Source: Acridotheres tristis
Taxonomy: Eukaryota; Chordata; Aves; Passeriformes; Sturnidae
Direction: 5' to 3'
Assembly: GCA_037013685.1 (NCBI GenBank)
Contig: CM072919.1
Span: 31,355,935 to 31,419,934 of the forward strand
Length of the DNA: 64,000 nt
Below the pieces are notes generated by a model, which was not told the DNA's origin, ran no database searches, and was given only the letters and a program-made list of their open reading frames with translations. This document shows, piece by piece, positions 36,401-50,088 of the stretch (position 1 is the first letter of the stretch; each line of letters begins with the position of its first letter). Both the position numbers and the translations under genes were made by a program.

Positions 36401-39400
36401 TGTCTTTAAGTGGCTCAGATTGGAAGGTCAATTCAAAAGCACAACAGATCTGCTGGGACACATGTTTGTGAATAAATACCAGATAAAATCTTTGGCCTTG
36501 TCATAAAAGAAAATGAACAATAGATGTCTTTGAATGCTTTTATTGCCAGAATTTTAATGATTTTATCATTTAGGTTTTATTACACTCTGTGTGAAGGTAA
36601 GAAATACATGCTTTTGCTTGGTGCCTTGAAGAAAGCACAGAGAGCATACTTATACCTAAATAGCAATTTAGTAGGTAGGGTATTTTTTTCCATTATTTCA
36701 ATCATCCTTGGACTGAAGGTATTTCAACAGGCCTATGAGTCTCTACGTCTGTAGGCAGCATATGACTGTGTGTGTATCTGGTATATGTCTGACAAAGATA
36801 TTAGAGATGTTGCAATATATTAATACTTTTTCTTTCTGGAAGCTCGACCTGTTGGTAAATATTTCTACAGTTCCAAAAAAAGTATATAAATGCTTTCAAG
36901 TGCATTGGTACATCCTAGAAATAACTTAAACACACATCTACTGATATGTCCAGCATTTGGCTGATAAGAAAACATAACATACCTTAAATCCACCTTCTTC
37001 CACTATCCTCTTCTGTTCTTGCACCAAACAAGGCTTGTCAGATCTCAGGACTTCAGCTGAACAATATAATCTCATAATATTTAATACAGTAGTTGAGCAT
37101 GCAATGCACTTTTTTTAATGCGTGTGAATTTTTAGGACCATTCGGTACATAAATAGTATTCTATATCTCAAAGTTCTAAAAATATCACATAAAATCCTGA
37201 GTATTGTCAGTCTTCATAAGCCACTTATACTGCTAGATACACTTTTTAAAAATTGTAGCTCAAATGGATTTTAGATTTACAAACAGAAATATAAAGATGA
37301 CTGTTTGAAGGGAGAAACCCAAGGTTTTTTTCTGTAAATACCAGTTTTGCAAAAACTGCTATCCCATGCTGTCATGCTTATTTTTTTAATGATGCAGGCC
37401 AAGTAAAAGTTGAAAAAATGTGTGCAGACATATAATAAAGAGTTTTACTTTTGTTCAAAGAGACATAAAAGTATCCTCTGTCACAGATGTATCTGGTTTT
37501 TGTCTTGTTTTGAATTGGTGAGGTCTCTGGGTATTTTTTTGGGGGTGGTTGGTTGGGTTTTGTTCCTTTGGTTTTGGGGCTTTTTTAGTATTGACAAAGG
37601 ATAGTTGTGTTTCAAAATAAACCCTTAAGAATTTTTAATTTTTTCAGTTAAGCAAAGAGATAATTCTGTTATAATGCAGAGGATTTCACATTTTGTCAGT
37701 GAAAAATTTCTCTGATCATTGAAAAAAGCAAGTTAGCTTGTGCCAAAAGTTTTTGTCCTGAGCTGCTTTGTACAGTTTACACCACTTGGTAGTAAAAATA
37801 CTGTTGTTCCATTGTTTAACAGATAATTCAATCAGCTGGGCTGTCACCTTCAGATTACCAACCAGATGAGATTCTCTTGACCTGGGCTTTGCTACTGTTT
37901 TTATTCTCCCTGCAGTAACTGAACATCTAGCTGACAACCACAAACACTTGTGCACAATTTAAAAAAAAAAGAGTTACATATTTTTTAAGCTGCAAATGCA
38001 CAGCTGTGAAATTAAAGAAAAAGCTGTACAATTTTCACTTGCAAATTTATGGATTCATGAAGTAACATCACTGTGGTTGGTGTATGATATGATTGCTGGC
38101 TCTTTTCCTACTCACCCTGCCTTTTCCTACCTTTCCGTTATCCTTGGGAGCAAGGCCACTCTCTTCAGTTTATTTATCACTACTTAGTCTTTAATTCTCA
38201 TCTAAAAATTACAAAGTAGACAACAATATTGTTTGATAAATTATTTTATTCTCCTCTTGCATCCAATATTACAATTTAAATATTTGCCACTTGTTTTTTA
38301 AAATACTCTAACTCATATTTTTGTTTTGATAGGGTGTCAGGCAAATCTCTTTTCTTCCAAGATTTATTTTCTCTCTCAAGATGAATGTTATAGGATTTGA
38401 AAATTATTGTGGTTCATCTTTGTATCTCATTTGTTTTCTGTGACAGTAGTATATTTTAAATGACATCTGAGATTTTTTTTTTATTTTCATTTAACTTAAA
38501 AATTAACCATGCTATTGCAAAAGGTTTTAGAGCATGCCAATACTTGCTTATATCTAAGGTGTGAATGTTAATGCCTTTTAAAATTTGACCGTATACGGAA
38601 CTGTCAGAACCAGCACTTCTAAGGCATTTCATTTGTACTCAATTCTACTTAATTCAGTGCCACTGTCTCAATTTAGACTGGTTCAGACTCTCTCTCACAG
38701 TTACGTCTCCTTGCAAAGTGTCTAGTTGGAAAAGTTCATAGAGGTCCTGAAAATGCCTTTAATTGGTAGAACCTCAGAGTCAGGGCAATACCACAGTGAA
38801 AATCCTGGGCAGTGACATTCAGCCCTTGACCTGAATAGTGATTCCAGTTCTGAGATGACAGGAGTCAAGGTATATTTCCCTTTACTCTTATAGCTTCCTG
38901 CAGCAGAAATATATAAAATTCACAAATATTAAGGATGATGTGGTAATTCACATTCATACAGTGACTTACCATATTCATCTTCTTTTTTTCACTACTGAAC
39001 ACTGTGGTGCTTTTTCTTAAGAGCTCTGGACTCTTGCCAGGACAGAGAGTGGTTTGGGTGCCAGGGTGGAGCATTGACCAGAACACCATTCTTGCCACAG
39101 AATTCTTTGTGTGGCATTAATATTTGGCATAAATCCTTGTACCATGATAAATCATATGCAAAATAAAATATGTCTATTCAACAAAATAAGTACCTAGACA
39201 CTATTAAAACAGAGACTATAAGAATTAGGTGTGTAAGCTTAATAGCAAATCTTGATCTTTTACCTTACAGGCAGAAGTAGAACACATTTTAGCAGGGCTA
39301 GTTTTAGAGAAAGGGCCTCTTAGTGAAGTACAGCTGAATATTTATTTTATCTAGCACTTTCTCTAATGTCACCTGTGCATATTAAAGGTCACAGCTAATT

Positions 39401-41058
39401 TAGCAATTCTTGTTGTTTTCTATGGACAGTTACATACTATACAAGATATACTACATAAAAGGATTATCCTAGGTTTCTTAACTACTGGATATAAATGTGC
39501 GTTGTAATGCACTGAAGAGGCTAATTAGGAATTAAACATTCCTTTAAAATCATTTTAAACTCAAATTATGCTGACAACCAAATTTTTTTTAGCTCTTTCT
39601 CTAATAGTTGTGTTAGACATTGAAGAGCTGTGCTCCTAGTCTTGACACATTGTTCTGACTTATGCTCAATTGCAAAGCACGGCTCTAGGGAATAGTTTTG
39701 AACCAAAGTACCTGCTTATGACAGGTGAACTCCAGTTCTCCTGTTTTTAACTACAAGACCAGTATTCTTTTCCAGAATTTTAGAACACTTCTCCCACCCT
39801 TTCCCCTGGAAAATCTACAGAACACCCGGCCCCATGCCCCCCTCAGGGACTCTAAGCAGTAACACAAAAGGTGACAACCTAACATCTGTCTTTTTTTTTT
39901 TTCCACTTTCCTAGATGTGAATTACTGACACAATTATGAAAATAATTGAGCAGTGGTGCTCAGTGAATATCAGATGAAAAGCCAAAGCTAAAAACTGATT
40001 TCAGGACCATCTCCAGTAATCAGATGTATAATATTTCAGATGAAGACTAAAAGCACAAGCTAAAGAGAAAACATCTTCCATGTCACTCAAGTTAAAACAT
40101 ATCAGCAGTGTTTTCTTCTGTGTATATTGTTTCACATGCAGGAAAGAATTAATTGAACTCATATCTGAAACAAGGCAACATTTTCTATCTGACTTCATTA
40201 TGTGTTTCTCCAGAGTGCATCCCTTATTTTCTGCCTGAACTAAAATGTGTGTGGAGACAAGCAAATACAAAGCAGCTCTGCACTGTTGTTACCAAATCAT
40301 TTTAATAAGACAAAGGTATTTTTTTGTTTTGCCACAGTCATATCTTAACAGTCATTAACACACACTAGATCCCTTTGTTAAAGCAATCCTTGTAAGCGGA
40401 GGCATGAACTAATGAGGGGCTTTATGTGTCCCAGTGCAGCTGGTAGCAGAGATGAAGTAGCATTACAGTGTATCAGAGAGATTTATACTGAGGATTCTTA
40501 ATAGAAAGATTTTTGGGGACTCGGCCATCATCTCCTTATAAATAATTAAAATTAACAAATTGTCTTTGTTATAATTCAGGGAGTTTTGCTTTCTGTCAGC
40601 ATCTGCAGTGTAGTCAAGATTATATTTCCTTTGTTGATTTTTGCAGGATTTTCCATTGTCTCAAAATATTTGTCCTTTGAATCTGCAACCTCTTCAGAGG
40701 TCAAACTCTATTGTAGGTGATGCTCTTGAGGTGACAGAACTTTTAAAGACTTGAACACATTCCAGCTTTCTATAATGGGGACGTTATCGATTTAAGTATT
40801 TTATTTTTTTAATTCATGCTTTAGGGTAGCATAGAATAATACTTTCTGCTACTGTTACTGTGATACCAAATTAATGCTCCCTTACCTTTACTTCACAGAA
40901 CATAAACAAAATGTTGAAACAATCTATTTCTACACTGCGCATGTCTTAATCTACCTTTATATATTAAAACTACATTTTAAACCTGTGTAATTTTGATTGC
41001 CTCAAATGTCCTGAACTGCTACAATTAACATCAGATAATAAAGGATTCATCAAACAGT

Positions 41059-41080
41059 AATTCTTCAGCAATTCTTCAGC
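41059..41080 (+). repeat. 11 bp tandem duplication
   Basis: AATTCTTCAGC occurs twice in direct succession with no mismatch. Likely replication slippage. Confidence 0.7.
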
Positions 41081-44000
41081 AAACTGCAATGAGTTAATGA
41101 ACTTTATTTTTTCAGACTATTTAATTCATATTACCAAGTGCAACTAAAAATTGGTGAGAGAATTTTCAAAACCACTTGGCTGATTTGTGAGACCCCATTA
41201 TTCTGAGAAATACAGACCACGAGTGGAATAACATTTCTTATATGTTAAAAGATATCAGCAATGAGATACATTCTAATCTCATCCTGCATCTAGCTGAGAT
41301 TTGTACTGGTATAATTAGCTCTGTTAAAAACCAACATTTTCTGTAATTAAATAGCTCTGCTTAAATCCTAGACACTTTTGGTTGTCTTTGGAGTCTGAGT
41401 CTCAATGACTTACAGTGGCTTTAGCTTCTCAGTTCATTTTTACAATTTTAAAACTGTAGTCATATTAAAATGTAATTAGCAAACATTTTTACTGATATTA
41501 ATATCCAGTGCCAAGCTACAGCAAGCAAATAAATTAATATTTTAAACAAAGGAAAGTGTGGAAATAAAGAGAATTCGTTTCTCCCTGGTAAATGAGACTG
41601 TCAAGTAAAGACCTACATGTGACCTCACTGGAAGGTACTCAACAATATCAACAGGAATTACTAGGCTTCAGATATAGGAAACAGGGAAGATCACATTGGT
41701 CTGAAAATGATCCGAATATTTACAAATTTGGAAAAGGAAAAAAATATTTTTATTAAATTAAATGACAATTTTTCCATTATCATTGAGGGATAAATAGTCA
41801 TAAACCAAACCATAACCATACTAGGTGTAGGAAGAGTGTATTTCAATCTTTGATTATGAGTTGAGAACAGAATATTCTGCAGGAAAACAAAAATACAGAG
41901 TTGTTCTTCAGAATAATATTTCATTGTTCTTCATATTAAGGTTTTCTTCTCTCATAATATTTATTTTCCTTTTTACATTAGGCAGAAGAGTAACAATTAC
42001 CAGAAAACTGAGGAAAATTAATTTTCTTGCTTCTCTTCCATCTTTCTTCTTAAAAAATATAATATTGTTGAGCAATTTTGCTGTTGTTTTCTTAAAAAGG
42101 CTTGTTTTTGAGAAGAGGAACTTTATGATGAAGTTTTGAATAAGTGTGAAAGCACCTGGGGTACCCAATGGAGCTGTGTAAAAGGAAAGTGTCAGAAATC
42201 TCATTCTTGGCCATCAATGTCCAGTTAACCTAGGTGCCATGTGCACAGTTGCCATAGAGTTTATCACATTTATTCATATTAATTTAGTTTTAAGTGCTGG
42301 AAAGGTATTGAAGCATTTTTATATTACCCAGTTCAAGTGTATATTTAGTTATCAGAAATTCTCTTTTGTTTTGGCGTAATTTCCACTTAGCAGGGTTAAA
42401 ACACCTGAAAAAATGTGAGATTATTGTGGTTTTCCTGAATTTGCAGATTCTGAGGTAAAGATGAACTTGAATCAGTGTTTCAGAGCATTTTCAACGTCAA
42501 GGTACTTTTACCTCTAGATAATATTAGGGGTTTATTTTCACTATTCAAAAAGAATAGCAAACCACTGTCTAACACTTTCTTCCATTGAAGACTGTTAGGA
42601 TTTAGTTTTTAACTTCTGTTTTACAACTAACTTCATCTCATGCAAATGACTAAACTCCTGGCACATAAATCTTTTTTGGATTAGCATTGCTGTGTCTGAT
42701 AAAAATGACACAGAAGACATTAATCAATATTGATAAGTAAGCAAATGTGATGTTTTCTTCCACACCTTTGCATGAGTTGCAGCTGAAGCACTGGGTGTTA
42801 AATCAGCGATTTTGTCATCCTGAATGCATAAAATAATCCTTTTATGAAACTAGTCAAAGTAATCAGTTCAGTAATTCAGCAGTATATAGAGTCATCCCTG
42901 TTGCTAAGGGTCTTTTCAGCACTTTAACCCCTTTCTCTATCCACATATTGCATAACCTCATAACTAAAAAATGCCCCGTGGAAAAAAAAAAAAACATTAT
43001 AGGGGAAAAAAAAAAAGAGACCGTTTTATTTTGCTTGTTTATATGATTGTTTATATCTCACAACAGTATTTATCGTATCATATGTGGCATAGTCTCAGTA
43101 GACGTTGCTAAGGTGGGGACAGAGAAATAAACTTAAATTTTAAAGGTTCCTGCCTATCTTTTCCACTAAAATTATACCTTTGATTTTCCTGTACACCAGC
43201 ATTTTTGCTAACTGCCCATTTGGTACTGCACGAAAAACCTTCTTCACTTTTGTTAGGGGGAAGTAGATTAAATCAGATGGATCAAGATGCATTGCTACTC
43301 TACTCGGAGGGAGGGTAGCGCCACAAAACAATAGTGCAAGAGGAGTGAATGCTTATCAAGAGAAAGTTTACTTTTGGCTTTAAGAATTAATTTAGCTGAA
43401 TTGGTGCAGTGAAAGTGGCAAACACAATCCCCCTCACTATTGTTTGTCAGGGTGTATTATATCATCCTGGATTGCTTTGTCAATAATCTGCCTGGCCTGC
43501 AAGCTAGAAATCTAAGATTGCCAGGATGAGTGACAGGCTGGAGATAGCTGATAATTCTAAGGAATTGGAGGTGTAAAATCTTTAAGGACCGTGTCTACAG
43601 TATAAATGCAAGGGTATCTCCACATCACTCTGTACTTACAAAGGCAACAGCATTGTTAATGGTAGCCTGTCTGTCCATCAAGTTTGCTTCAGGAGGATTT
43701 ATCCCTCTTTCACTCCTTATCTTCCATGGCTGTGTTTATTTCTAAACCAGCTGCAGAATAAATTGTCTCTTGTCTTCACCTCCTACACTGAGTACAATGA
43801 TATGTTCTGAAACTGTGGTGTTTTTCAGGCATTTCTTTTTCAGAACAGAAACTTCTAATTCTGTTTGTATATGGGTACACTCAGGTTTTTCGTTTTAGAC
43901 ACGGTAAACACAGTTTGTTTCCTTTTTTCTCCTTTTTTATGGTACTTCTCTCAAGGTTCATAAATCTGTTCTGTTTGCTAAGGTGTTTGAAATAAAGAAG

Positions 44001-45349
44001 GAAAGACATAATTGAACTGGTTCAGGTGATTAAGATGATGTGGATTTAACATGGCAAAAACTATTCTTTTATATAACACAGAATATATTCAGAAAAGTGA
44101 CTGTAAAGATAACCTAACATTTCATATTTGTGAGTCTTTCTCACAAGCAGGTTCTTTGTAAATAAAGCAATTTTTTGCCAGGTTCAATAATAGAATCTGA
44201 AAGTCAAGTTACATAGGTAGTGGCCATGTGGTCGTATTAAAAGTGTAAGATTTGGTTAATTAGTCTATTGATCATGGCACAAGAGACAGCATTAACATAT
44301 TATCTCTTCTTTCTGAGTGCTGGTAGTATTTTATAATCATAAGACTGCTGAGATCACAGGGGCTTTTTGAAGTAAGATGTCATTTGCAAAAATCACTTTT
44401 ATAATAGCAGCTGGTGTGCACACTGGCTTAGAGAGAGTTCAGATAGCCTTAGCACCTGCTTAAATTAAAAAAAAATTAAAAGAACAACTAATTGGGAATG
44501 CTTGGTTGCATTACTTTCTGTATTTCCAGATATACAAGGTTTTCTAACAACTGGTTCTAGTTCAGATCAAAATTTGAAATTGAATTATCAAAATATAAAG
44601 AGAAGCATATTGTAAAAAAAAATTAGTCTAATCAATAATATAGATTATACCATGAAAATTTTTATTAGCTATCGGAAGATATCATCAAAATTCAGCAACT
44701 TAGAGCAGTTTGCTCACTTCGTACTTAAAAGATTTAGAAGGACTCTCAGAAAAAAAACCAAAACTCTTGGGTTTTCTGCTTATTTTAGCATCAATATGAA
44801 ATTATACTAGTTTGCTAAATTTGTTTGGCAAAGGTGTGCTAATTAATCATGATTGATATCTCTCTTCCATCTTACTACAGTACTTCTATGAATACCTGTA
44901 TATATATTCCTCTCCATATTTTTTGTCAAATGAAAACCAGAATCTCTCAATAAGTTCCCTATTTACAGCTTTCAGAATGAGAATCAAAAAATTACTTGAT
45001 TATTACTGAATGTTGGTGTCAAAATCCTATTAGCCAGGCACACACACTCACAAGTGAGTCTTTTATTTCTGCTGAAATTCATTACTGAACTCCATGGTCA
45101 GAATTTATTTCTTTAAAAAAATAGTCATGTATTTACAAGATGTGGAGGTTACAGTTAGATAAAACCTTTGAGAGAGAGTAAGCTGTCATAGCAGCCAAAA
45201 AAGGCAACACTGTTCCCCCATTGCTCCTGATTTCCATCTACATAGCACATTGGCTCTTTCAGAGATGTTTTGCAGTTTCATAGTGAACTGGATTGAATAA
45301 TTGCATGACTTGACATGATGGTAGCACTTGCTGTTCTTCAATTTATTAG

Positions 45350-45487
45350 TGATATAATATTATAATAATGCATATAATTAATAATGAAGATAATGATAAT
45401 TCTAATGATGATTATTATGATTGTGATTATTATAATGATATTAATAATAATGATACTAATAGTGGCAATAATAATAATAATAATAGC
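45350..45487. repeat. imperfect trinucleotide-rich (AAT/ATG/ATT) block
   Basis: About 138 bases made almost wholly of ATA, AAT, ATG and ATT triplets. It includes TAATGATAAT-type runs and ends in a nearly pure ATA/AAT array (CAATAATAATAATAATAATA). It is an old, degenerate microsatellite with a younger pure segment at its right end. Confidence 0.8.
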
Positions 45488-46425
45488 ATTTGAGATAATT
45501 GTTATTAATTTTCTGTTTTGCTTTCATATAGAATAATTTACTGACCTAGTTCAGCAAGGGGTTATAAAAACCCATGTACCTGCCAAAGGGAATAGGATAT
45601 GAAAGGGTGATAGTGCAGCCAGAAACAGGGCCAAAGGCAAAGTTGTTTCTTTTGATGCGGTCTCAGTTTGGTTTAAATTGTTTATTGAATCATATTTTAA
45701 AATACTCCTCTCTTACTCATTTATTCCAATTATAGTATTTGATGTTACCAGTAGCTAGAGTGGGAATAGTTATCTTTTATGCCTATATTTCATGGAAAAT
45801 AAAAGACATTTATCACAGAGGCCTGAAGTCCTGTATCAGTACCACACAGAACACCAGTGTTTGATTTCATACTGCTCAGCCATTTAATCAGTGGCTACGG
45901 TATGAAATATTGATGATATCGTCATTGATGACATCAGGAAAATCATGCCAATAGCAGGAAGCACTATGGAGTTAAACTTTATTGAAAAGCACTTTCGAAC
46001 GTAAGCTTCTGTATCTGTAAATCACACCTGAAGCGTAATAGATGCCGACTCAGAAAAAGGCTTATTTACCACAGGTCAGCTACTCCTATAGAAGAACAGC
46101 AAAACCATTGTTTTATAAGAGTACATCTCTTTCATAATTCATGCTGGAATAAAACATAGCAATAATCTAATAATGAGAGGAAGTATTCATAGCTAGGATA
46201 TAGTTATACCTATTGTCTTGAAGTTGTATGCTTGTGAGAATATGTAGGACTATATATAAAATTAACACAACATCTAAGGCATTTAGTATCCCTCCATTTA
46301 GGGTTGTAGATAGAGCTGTGAAGGAAGAAAACTTTTTCTCTAGTTCTGGTTTTATTTAGACTGATCTTTGAAGAGCCAACAGCCAATTTGTTGACACCCT
46401 CAATTTTTATCTGGGAACTTTGTCC

Positions 46426-46453
46426 TTTTTTTTTTTTTTTTTTTTTTTTTTTT
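46426..46453 (+). repeat. homopolymer T28
   Basis: 28 consecutive T residues, the longest homopolymer in the window. Read on the minus strand it is an A28 tract about 130 bases downstream of the stop of an 83-codon frame (46838 to 46587). It may be a simple microsatellite or the tail of an old retrocopy. Confidence 0.85.
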
Positions 46454-49400
46454 GTGAGAGGTATTCACCTTCTTTTTTAAACCGAATTTTCCATGCCAAC
46501 ACAGCTACAGTCACTTCCAGCAACGATTCAGCAGTGTTAGTTGCTTACAATTCTTTATTATAACTGTTTATAGTTATTTCCTCTGCTCAGCTATTGCATT
46601 TGACCTCCATCTGTCTCTCTGCAGAGGTTTGTGCATTGTTCAGCATCTGATAATCCTGTTCTTCAGAGGAGTTTTCTGTTATCTCTGCTGTGTGCCAGGA
46701 CCTCCTCTTGACATTGTGACAATGACTGTAAGTCACATTCTCAATTGCAAAGATATCTTCAGAACTCTTTCCCCCACTCATGATGCACCATATAAGACAT
46801 AATGTGAACTGTTCACAAGAATCATTGAAGTTGAACATTAGAGCTTCCCAAAACCTTATAAAGCCAAGAGTCTAAATGTAGAATGCATAACTACGTCTGT
46901 TACAAATAACACGGTTTAGGGTTTTTATTGAAAATATCTCCTGATCCCACAACAATTAAATAATATTGTTATTAGTCCAAATAATCTTGTATCTTATCTA
47001 AGTTCTGATTAATAAAATGAGCATTCATTGTATTTTTATGAGCTATACCCTACAAAATGATGTTGTGAAGGTTCTTGACAAGACTCTTCAGACCAGTGCC
47101 TAACTTAGATGGCTTATGGTAGTACTGGGGTATGTGGTTTAATCCCACTAAAATGCTGGCAAAAAATACTGGAGTCATAACAGGATTGTATGTATCTAAG
47201 TGTGAAGATATCATCAATTTCCCAACATCCAGAACCGCTTTCTAATATGCTGGGCTTCCAGGGCAAAGTATGGATTATTTTTCCTCTTTATGTCCAGAAA
47301 TACTGTGTTGACGCAGAGTTTTCACAGACCTTGAACTGTGTGCACAAGTCTCCCAAGTCAGATGATGACTCAGAAGAGATATTACTCACATCATTATCCC
47401 TGCAGATGTGGATCCATAGAAAATGGTTTTGACCTATGCTTTCACTTCAACCAAAATGTAACAGATGACAGTGTTCAAGAAAAACTGTAAAAATGGCAAC
47501 TCTATGATTTATAAGAAGAAAAATTATGGTCATTGAGATAAAACATCATTATAACTGTTTTTATGTGAAACAAATTCCAACAGCTGAATAAGTCTTTTGT
47601 GAGACATTTGACTCCAAAGCAAAACAAGCATCATCGGTCTAAACAGGGGGTGCTCCAGATGACAGTATTTGTATGTAGCTGAGATCCAGATACAAGATGG
47701 ATTTGAAGTGACATGTCTTTGAGCAGGAAAGCTATTAGCAAGATTGTTTTTTATCAAGGGCATCCTATAACCAGATCACCTATAACAAGATAATCTTACG
47801 TGGGAGATAAACTCAATATTTGTTCCATGTGATGAAACAGTCCAGAAACATAATAAAATACCGAGGAAAAACTGTGAACTGATCAGTTTGGATAAAAGTG
47901 AATTCCAACCTGCTTTGTACCTGAGTATTTGTGCTTTTGGTTTTTTCCTGTGCTCTTTGCTCAGAAACACCTTCAGAGGGTGGCAGTTTCCGAGGGGATC
48001 CTATTATTCAACAGAAAACGGAGACAGAATTTTAGGTTTGCAAGATGATAATGTTTGGAGAGTGTACAAAAAAATTTACTGGTCAAATATGTGCTTTTGC
48101 TATAAATATTGTATGTGCTTCCAAACAATATAATTTCCTTTTCTTTTTTTTTTTTCCAAAGCAATGGGTGTGGGATATAACTACTTATGTATTGGATTCT
48201 GATACAGCATTAATTTTGAGAGCCAAATATCTATTGTATTTTTATGACAAGAGGTCCTATAGTAGAAGTTACCTGCTTGCAAATGGTAAGGAAACACAGA
48301 ACCTGAAAACTACATTATAGATTAGTATTCTGTGAGTTTTGTTTTTTTAAAAAAAAAGTGATTACTGTATCACAATGATGTTCAGCATGTGATATTTTAG
48401 CAAGAAATAAGGAAATAAAACTTCTGATATTGTTTTAATACGGTGGATTTTTAAGTGTGTGGATTTTATTAATAAAGCACTTTAAAAACATTAACAGAAT
48501 CAATCATTCAAAGAGCCAAAACACGTAGTTAATAATTGATTCTGTAACAAAAAGAACTCAAGTGCACTGCCCAAGGTTGTGGAAGGAGACAGTGTTAGAA
48601 CCAGAGTTACAGGAATCAGAATTTCCTGTTTCTCTTGGTTTGGGTTTTTTTTCTATCAGAAACTGAGTTGTATTCTTTTCCTCAGCACGTAGTCAGTTTA
48701 TCACAGACATGAATATTGGTGACCCTTGCAATTTTATTCTAATAACAACCTTCTTTGAAATAATCCTTTAGAAATCAGTATTTGCCACAATAATATCCTG
48801 TAGCCAAGTATGCCACAGATAAATGATGTCTTTATGTAAGTCTTTATGTACTAACAAGAGAGTAATGAGGAGCTGTCACTTCTTATATGAAAGCTCTTTA
48901 TTTCAGGAAATATGACTTTAGCTTACTGCAACTGCAACTACTACACAGCAATCTTTTTCTCTTCCTGGCAACCCCCATATTTTTAGTTTAATCTAAGTTT
49001 GGGGGTTTTTTTCTTTTGCATCTTTTGCTATGACTAAGAAGACTAGCATGGCTCTGATCAATCATATGGCAGAGAACACCATTGTTAAAGCAGTAAGTAT
49101 TTGTTGAGCAATATTCATTATGCGATTATTTCAGGAATAGCAGGACATGGTAACTGAATTTTTTATACTATTGACCTTTAGTTGAGTGCCAATATGCACA
49201 TGCAAATTTAGGATTTATATATGGTGCTTGAGAAGGGTGACTTGTGAGGTGAGGAGGAAGCATCCTTCCTTTGGCACAGCACACAGGAGTGGGTGCTTCC
49301 TCACTGTCCCCTGTTCAGACCATGCTTCACAGCAATTTGGGGATGGGAGGGTATAAATCCCAAAAAAACCCAAGCATGATGACACTAACAAAGGAGAGAC

Positions 49401-49591
49401 AAAAATTTCATCGTGAAAAGATTATTGTGCTGGAAAATGCTGCTCTGACAAAATATAAATGTTCTTTGGAAACATGCAGTTTTTCTCATATTTTCTGACA
49501 GAAACTCAGCAGAATTGCTGCCATTCACCCACCTCCCCAACAGCTTGCTTGGCAGGCCTGGAGGATCCAGCTCATGTCAGGGCTCCCAGCA

Positions 49592-49685
49592 CTTCCAGGC
49601 TCTCTGTTGCAGGTGTGAAAGGCTTGCAGGGACCCTGACTGTTGGTACTGCCAAGTACCAAGCTGAATGACAGAGAGCCTGGAAG
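49592..49685. repeat. 16 bp perfect inverted repeat with nested hairpin
   Basis: CTTCCAGGCTCTCTGT (49592-49607) and ACAGAGAGCCTGGAAG (49670-49685) are perfect reverse complements 62 bases apart. A second perfect hairpin lies between them: TGGTACT (49643-49649), loop GCCA, AGTACCA (49654-49660). The surrounding 49500-49720 is clearly richer in GC than its neighbours. It could be a relic of a small inverted-repeat DNA transposon or a structured RNA; no family is recognised and no target duplication is evident. Confidence 0.65.
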
Positions 49686-50068
49686 CGGGTTATCAGGTCT
49701 CTGGAGCAGTATGGGGTGCTTCATTCTTTGTGCTGATATACTGCATTGATGGAGTTGAGTTTGGTCTGGGCACTTTTGTTTATTTTCTTGCTTGGTGATT
49801 TTTTTCTTGATCTGTCATCCCCACCTGAGATCTTTTCCTATTCAGTTTTTAGTCTGCCTGTATTTATCTTGGGAAAATCAGGCTCCTACCCAAGTGAGAA
49901 ATGGCTGCATCTCATCACAATGATTTATTGAAGAATATCAGACAGGCAAAGGAAGTGTACCGCTAGCAAGCAAAGGTGCTTTTTGGGATTGCAGTACCTA
50001 AGGATGAGAAAGCTACATTGGCCAACCAGGAGTAAATATTTCTGACATATTTTGGTTTTATCACTATG

Positions 50069-50088
50069 TTTTTTTTGGGGGGGGGGGG
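50069..50088 (+). repeat. T8G12 homopolymer junction
   Basis: Eight T directly followed by twelve G. A 12-base G run is rare in this AT-rich sequence and is prone to slippage and sequencing error. Confidence 0.8.

Noticed and set aside
43308..43325. GTAGCGCCACAAAAC as a second CTCF site
   Set aside because: Only the first half of the core matches; the required GG-containing half is replaced by A-rich sequence.
47190..47432. 80-codon frame ending ...SDDDSEEILLTSLSLQMWIHRKWF
   Set aside because: Looks mildly protein-like but has no splice signal I trust, no family resemblance and no CpG codon enrichment apart from one site.
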